A DNA stretch of 7,773 nucleotides from Sutterella sp. (GTDB taxonomy: Bacteria; Pseudomonadota; Gammaproteobacteria; Burkholderiales; Burkholderiaceae_F). How positions within the stretch are numbered: the stretch's first letter is position 1; every line of letters starts with the position of its first letter. Positions 6,036 through 7,773 of this stretch are shown piece after piece. A program made the position numbers and the translations under genes. The DNA is taken from contig DYCH01000022.1 of assembly GCA_019418235.1 (NCBI GenBank), forward strand, positions 21,392-29,164, given 5' to 3'. A model generated the notes under the pieces. That model ran no database searches, was not told the DNA's origin, and saw only the letters and a list, made by a program, of their open reading frames with translations.

Positions 6036-6998
6036 ATGCCGAAAAAGATTCACAATCTTCCGATTACGGGGATTGCCAGTTTTGCAAAATATCCGATTTG
6101 CACGAACCTTGACGACCTTGATGATGTCGACGTTTGCGTAATGGGTATTCCCTACGATATGGGTGCTCCCTATTTGAGCGGTTGTAAATTCGGTCCTCGC
6201 CGTATTCGTGAAGTGTCATGCCATTATGGCCGAGGTGGTGCTGGGTTCTGGGATCCTGAACGTTTGGAACAATACCTTGAAGCTCCTGTAAAGGTTGTGG
6301 ATGCCGGTGACGTGGACATGGATCCAATGTATTTCATGGAGTCATTCGCTAACGTCGAAGAAGCAGTTCGCAAAATCATTTCTAAGGGTGCCATTCCTGT
6401 GATGATGGGCGGTGACCACTCCGTCACGATTCCGACGGCTAAAGCATTGGATATGTATGACGATCTCTGCGTTATTCAATTTGATGCGCACTTAGACTTC
6501 GGTATGCGCACCTACACCAATGGTAGTCCGATGCGTATGATTTCTGAAATGCCGCACTTCTCCAAGATGTGTCAAATCGGTATGCGTGGTTTGGGTAGTA
6601 ACACCCGCGAAGACTTCCAAGCAGCTTACGACTACGGCTCTGTTGTTATTCCTGCTCGCAAGGCTTTGGAAATGGGGGCACAAGAAGTTCTTAAACAAAT
6701 TCCAAAGGCTAAGAACTACTTCGTTACCATCGATATTGATGGTTACGATATGAGTACGGCTCCTGGTGTTGGTTCTCCTTCTCCCGGTGGCTTGAATTAC
6801 GTCTTTGTCACCGATGTTTTGGAAGGCATTGCCAAGATGGGCAACGTTGTTGCTTTCGACTTGGTTGAAGTAGCACCGCAATACGACCCGACTGGTATCA
6901 CGCCTCGTTTGGGTGCAATGACTATGTTGGCATTCATGGGCTTTATTACCAAAGAACGTGAAAAGAAAGGTCAGCTTAAGCACCAATTAAACAAATAA
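6036..6998 (+). CDS. speB: Agmatinase-family ureohydrolase (arginase/agmatinase fold), substrate uncertain
   Basis: A 320-residue cytosolic enzyme of the arginase/agmatinase superfamily, which uses a binuclear metal (usually Mn) centre to hydrolyse guanidino compounds to urea plus an amine. The metal-ligand motifs are intact: GGDHSV (H128), FDAHLD (D150, H152, D154), DIDGYD (D233, D235) and DLVEVAP (E278). Deviations are notable. The loop after DAHLD ends in TNGSPMR where agmatinases such as human AGMAT have a catalytic His (YHGAPFR), and the usual DP after the third motif reads DM (M239). Agmatinase (agmatine to putrescine) is the default family call; guanidinobutyrase, guanidine hydrolase or another ureohydrolase is possible. 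The start is ATG 6036, preceded by GGAGAG (6022-6027) and AAAGGA (6028-6033). In-frame ATG 6018 and TTG 5997 lie upstream, but TTG 5997 is inside the leader palindrome and neither has as good an RBS. Monocistronic, with a strong terminator. Fold certain, substrate not. Confidence 0.88.
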   Translation: MPKKIHNLPITGIASFAKYPICTNLDDLDDVDVCVMGIPYDMGAPYLSGCKFGPRRIREVSCHYGRGGAGFWDPERLEQYLEAPVKVVDAGDVDMDPMYFMESFANVEEAVRKIISKGAIPVMMGGDHSVTIPTAKALDMYDDLCVIQFDAHLDFGMRTYTNGSPMRMISEMPHFSKMCQIGMRGLGSNTREDFQAAYDYGSVVIPARKALEMGAQEVLKQIPKAKNYFVTIDIDGYDMSTAPGVGSPSPGGLNYVFVTDVLEGIAKMGNVVAFDLVEVAPQYDPTGITPRLGAMTMLAFMGFITKEREKKGQLKHQLNK

Positions 6999-7035
6999 AT
7001 CAAAACAATTAATTCTAAGTTTTAATTATTTGAGG

Positions 7036-7068
7036 CTCCCAGATTCTGTAGTGAATCTGGGAGTTTTT
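7036..7068 (+). terminator. Intrinsic terminator of the ureohydrolase gene
   Basis: A perfect 11-bp stem, CTCCCAGATTC (7036-7046) with GAATCTGGGAG (7053-7063), has a six-base loop TGTAGT and is followed directly by five T residues (7064-7068). It lies 37 bp after the stop codon. This is a textbook Rho-independent terminator. Confidence 0.95.
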
Positions 7069-7117
7069 ATACGGATGCTGAAATGGGTGTTGAGTCTTAA
7101 TGATTGTTTTGAACAAT

Positions 7118-7155
7118 AAAAATGAGACGAAGGAATTGACCTATCATCGTCTCAT
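7118..7155 (-). terminator. Intrinsic terminator of the alpha/beta-hydrolase gene
   Basis: ATGAGACGA (7122-7130) pairs perfectly with TCGTCTCAT (7147-7155). AGG/CCT can pair inside the 16-base loop. On the minus strand the stem runs into a T-run (complement of A at 7118-7122) followed by ATTG. It begins 17 bp after the gene's stop codon. With the plus-strand terminator at 7036-7068 it insulates the two convergent genes. Confidence 0.8.
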
Positions 7156-7172
7156 GGTTTTAATAATTTAAG

Positions 7173-7773
7173 TTAATGCATTTTGTCGTTTAAGAATTTA
7201 ATTAATCGACCATGCCATTCATTGGGTTTGTCACCAAAAGTTCCCAAAAATTTTTTCCCAGGAATATCCCAAACAGTCGTTGTAGGCGGTATCAGTTTAA
7301 GGAGAGCCTTTTTCTCAGATTTATGCGTATGTTGATCATGTTCAGCATAAATGATTAATAACGGTACAGAAACAATTGGAATAATGTCGGCAGGTTCGTG
7401 TGTAATGGTGGTGAGTTGTGAGGCGGCTATATGCCCCAAAACTGGTCCCCATCTATCAATAATCCAGCCTTTTCTTGTGCAATAAGGAGACTCAAGTATT
7501 AGAGCCTTGATAATTTGGGACTCTTCTTCATAGAGTTGTAATGCGGCATCGCATCCGACTCCTTGAGCAAACAAAGCAGTCTTTTGGGTATAAAAATCAC
7601 TGTCTTTCCACCAATCAAAAGCGGCTTTTGCATCAGTGTAAAGTCCATCAAGTTGTATTTTCCCTGAGCTTTGACCGCAGCCAGCATAATCGAACATGAC
7701 TACTTGATAACCTTCTTGGCATAAAAAAGCAACTTGAGGCAGATTGAACTCGAGATTAAATTGAGCGGGATGA
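7173..7773 (-). CDS. Alpha/beta-hydrolase-fold protein, 3' part, lacking the nucleophile serine (5' end outside window)
   Basis: The frame runs open to the right edge, giving about 199 visible residues; the Met codon at 7697 is internal, since GYQVV directly before MFDYAGCGQSSG belongs to the same conserved strand. That stretch matches the GYNVLLFDYRGYGKSEG-like region of serine-hydrolase-fold proteins (S33/BAAT-like). The nucleophile elbow reads FAQGVGCDAA where the family has FGQSLGG, so Ser is replaced by Gly (codon at 7560-7562). The acidic strand is kept (PLLIIYAEHDQ). The usual GxGH element near the C-terminus reads PGKKFLG (7239-7262), so the catalytic His also seems absent. With neither residue, hydrolase activity by the normal mechanism is unlikely; a binding or structural role is more plausible. 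The gene is visibly AT-richer (about 40 % GC in sampled lines) than the genes at 1-7000, which may indicate separate ancestry. Function unknown. Confidence 0.8.
   Translation of the reverse strand, partial: HPAQFNLEFNLPQVAFLCQEGYQVVMFDYAGCGQSSGKIQLDGLYTDAKAAFDWWKDSDFYTQKTALFAQGVGCDAALQLYEEESQIIKALILESPYCTRKGWIIDRWGPVLGHIAASQLTTITHEPADIIPIVSVPLLIIYAEHDQHTHKSEKKALLKLIPPTTTVWDIPGKKFLGTFGDKPNEWHGRLIKFLNDKMH

Noticed and set aside
7241..7259. Frameshift in the A5/T6 homopolymer causing the loss of the hydrolase His
   Set aside because: The frame reads sensibly on both sides of the run and continues to a normal C-terminal helix (EWHGRLIKFLND), so a shift is not needed to explain it.
7695..7697. 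ATG 7697 as the start of the alpha/beta-hydrolase gene
   Set aside because: The frame stays open to the right edge, and the residues just upstream (GYQVV) belong to the conserved beta-strand leading into FDYAGCGQS.

Overview
The window reads like a chromosomal segment of a betaproteobacterium of about 48-50 % GC. The MutL has the endonuclease-type C-terminal domain, mutL is directly followed by miaA, and the proteins resemble Burkholderiales homologues. My best guess is the Sutterellaceae (Parasutterella/Sutterella-like gut bacteria). This placement is inferred from gene order, GC level and remembered family resemblance, not from a search. I see no tRNA, rRNA, CRISPR array, transposase, integrase or attachment site.

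Layout. (1) Positions 1-1782, plus strand: the 3' part of mutL and complete miaA, two nucleotides apart and probably co-transcribed. (2) Positions 1779-2477, minus strand: a membrane-anchored SIMPL-domain (DUF541) protein whose stop codon overlaps that of miaA. It has a very strong Shine-Dalgarno, and a dyad lies just upstream of that. (3) Positions 2571-5795, minus strand: a self-contained two-gene unit with a recognisable promoter, a GT-C/ArnT-like membrane protein, a NorM-type MATE transporter one base downstream, and a hairpin terminator. (4) Positions 5737-6035: a divergent AT-rich intergenic region of 299 bp. It holds the promoter of the GT-C/MATE unit and the leader of the next gene. 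(5) Positions 6036-6998, plus strand: an agmatinase-family ureohydrolase, followed by a strong terminator. (6) Positions 7118-7773, minus strand: the 3' part of an AT-richer alpha/beta-hydrolase-fold gene with its own terminator, running off the right edge.

How the genes may work together. mutL and miaA are housekeeping genes (mismatch repair; tRNA A37 prenylation). The GT-C protein and the MATE pump are translationally adjacent inner-membrane proteins and suggest an envelope or export function. The ureohydrolase would release urea from a guanidino compound.

The most interesting points are these. The ureohydrolase leader contains a 10-nt pyrimidine tract exactly complementary to the gene's own ribosome-binding site, with nested and competing hairpins between them, which looks like an undescribed translational switch. 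Three enzymes in a row (GT-C protein, ureohydrolase, alpha/beta hydrolase) also keep their family fold signatures but lack residues normally central to catalysis.
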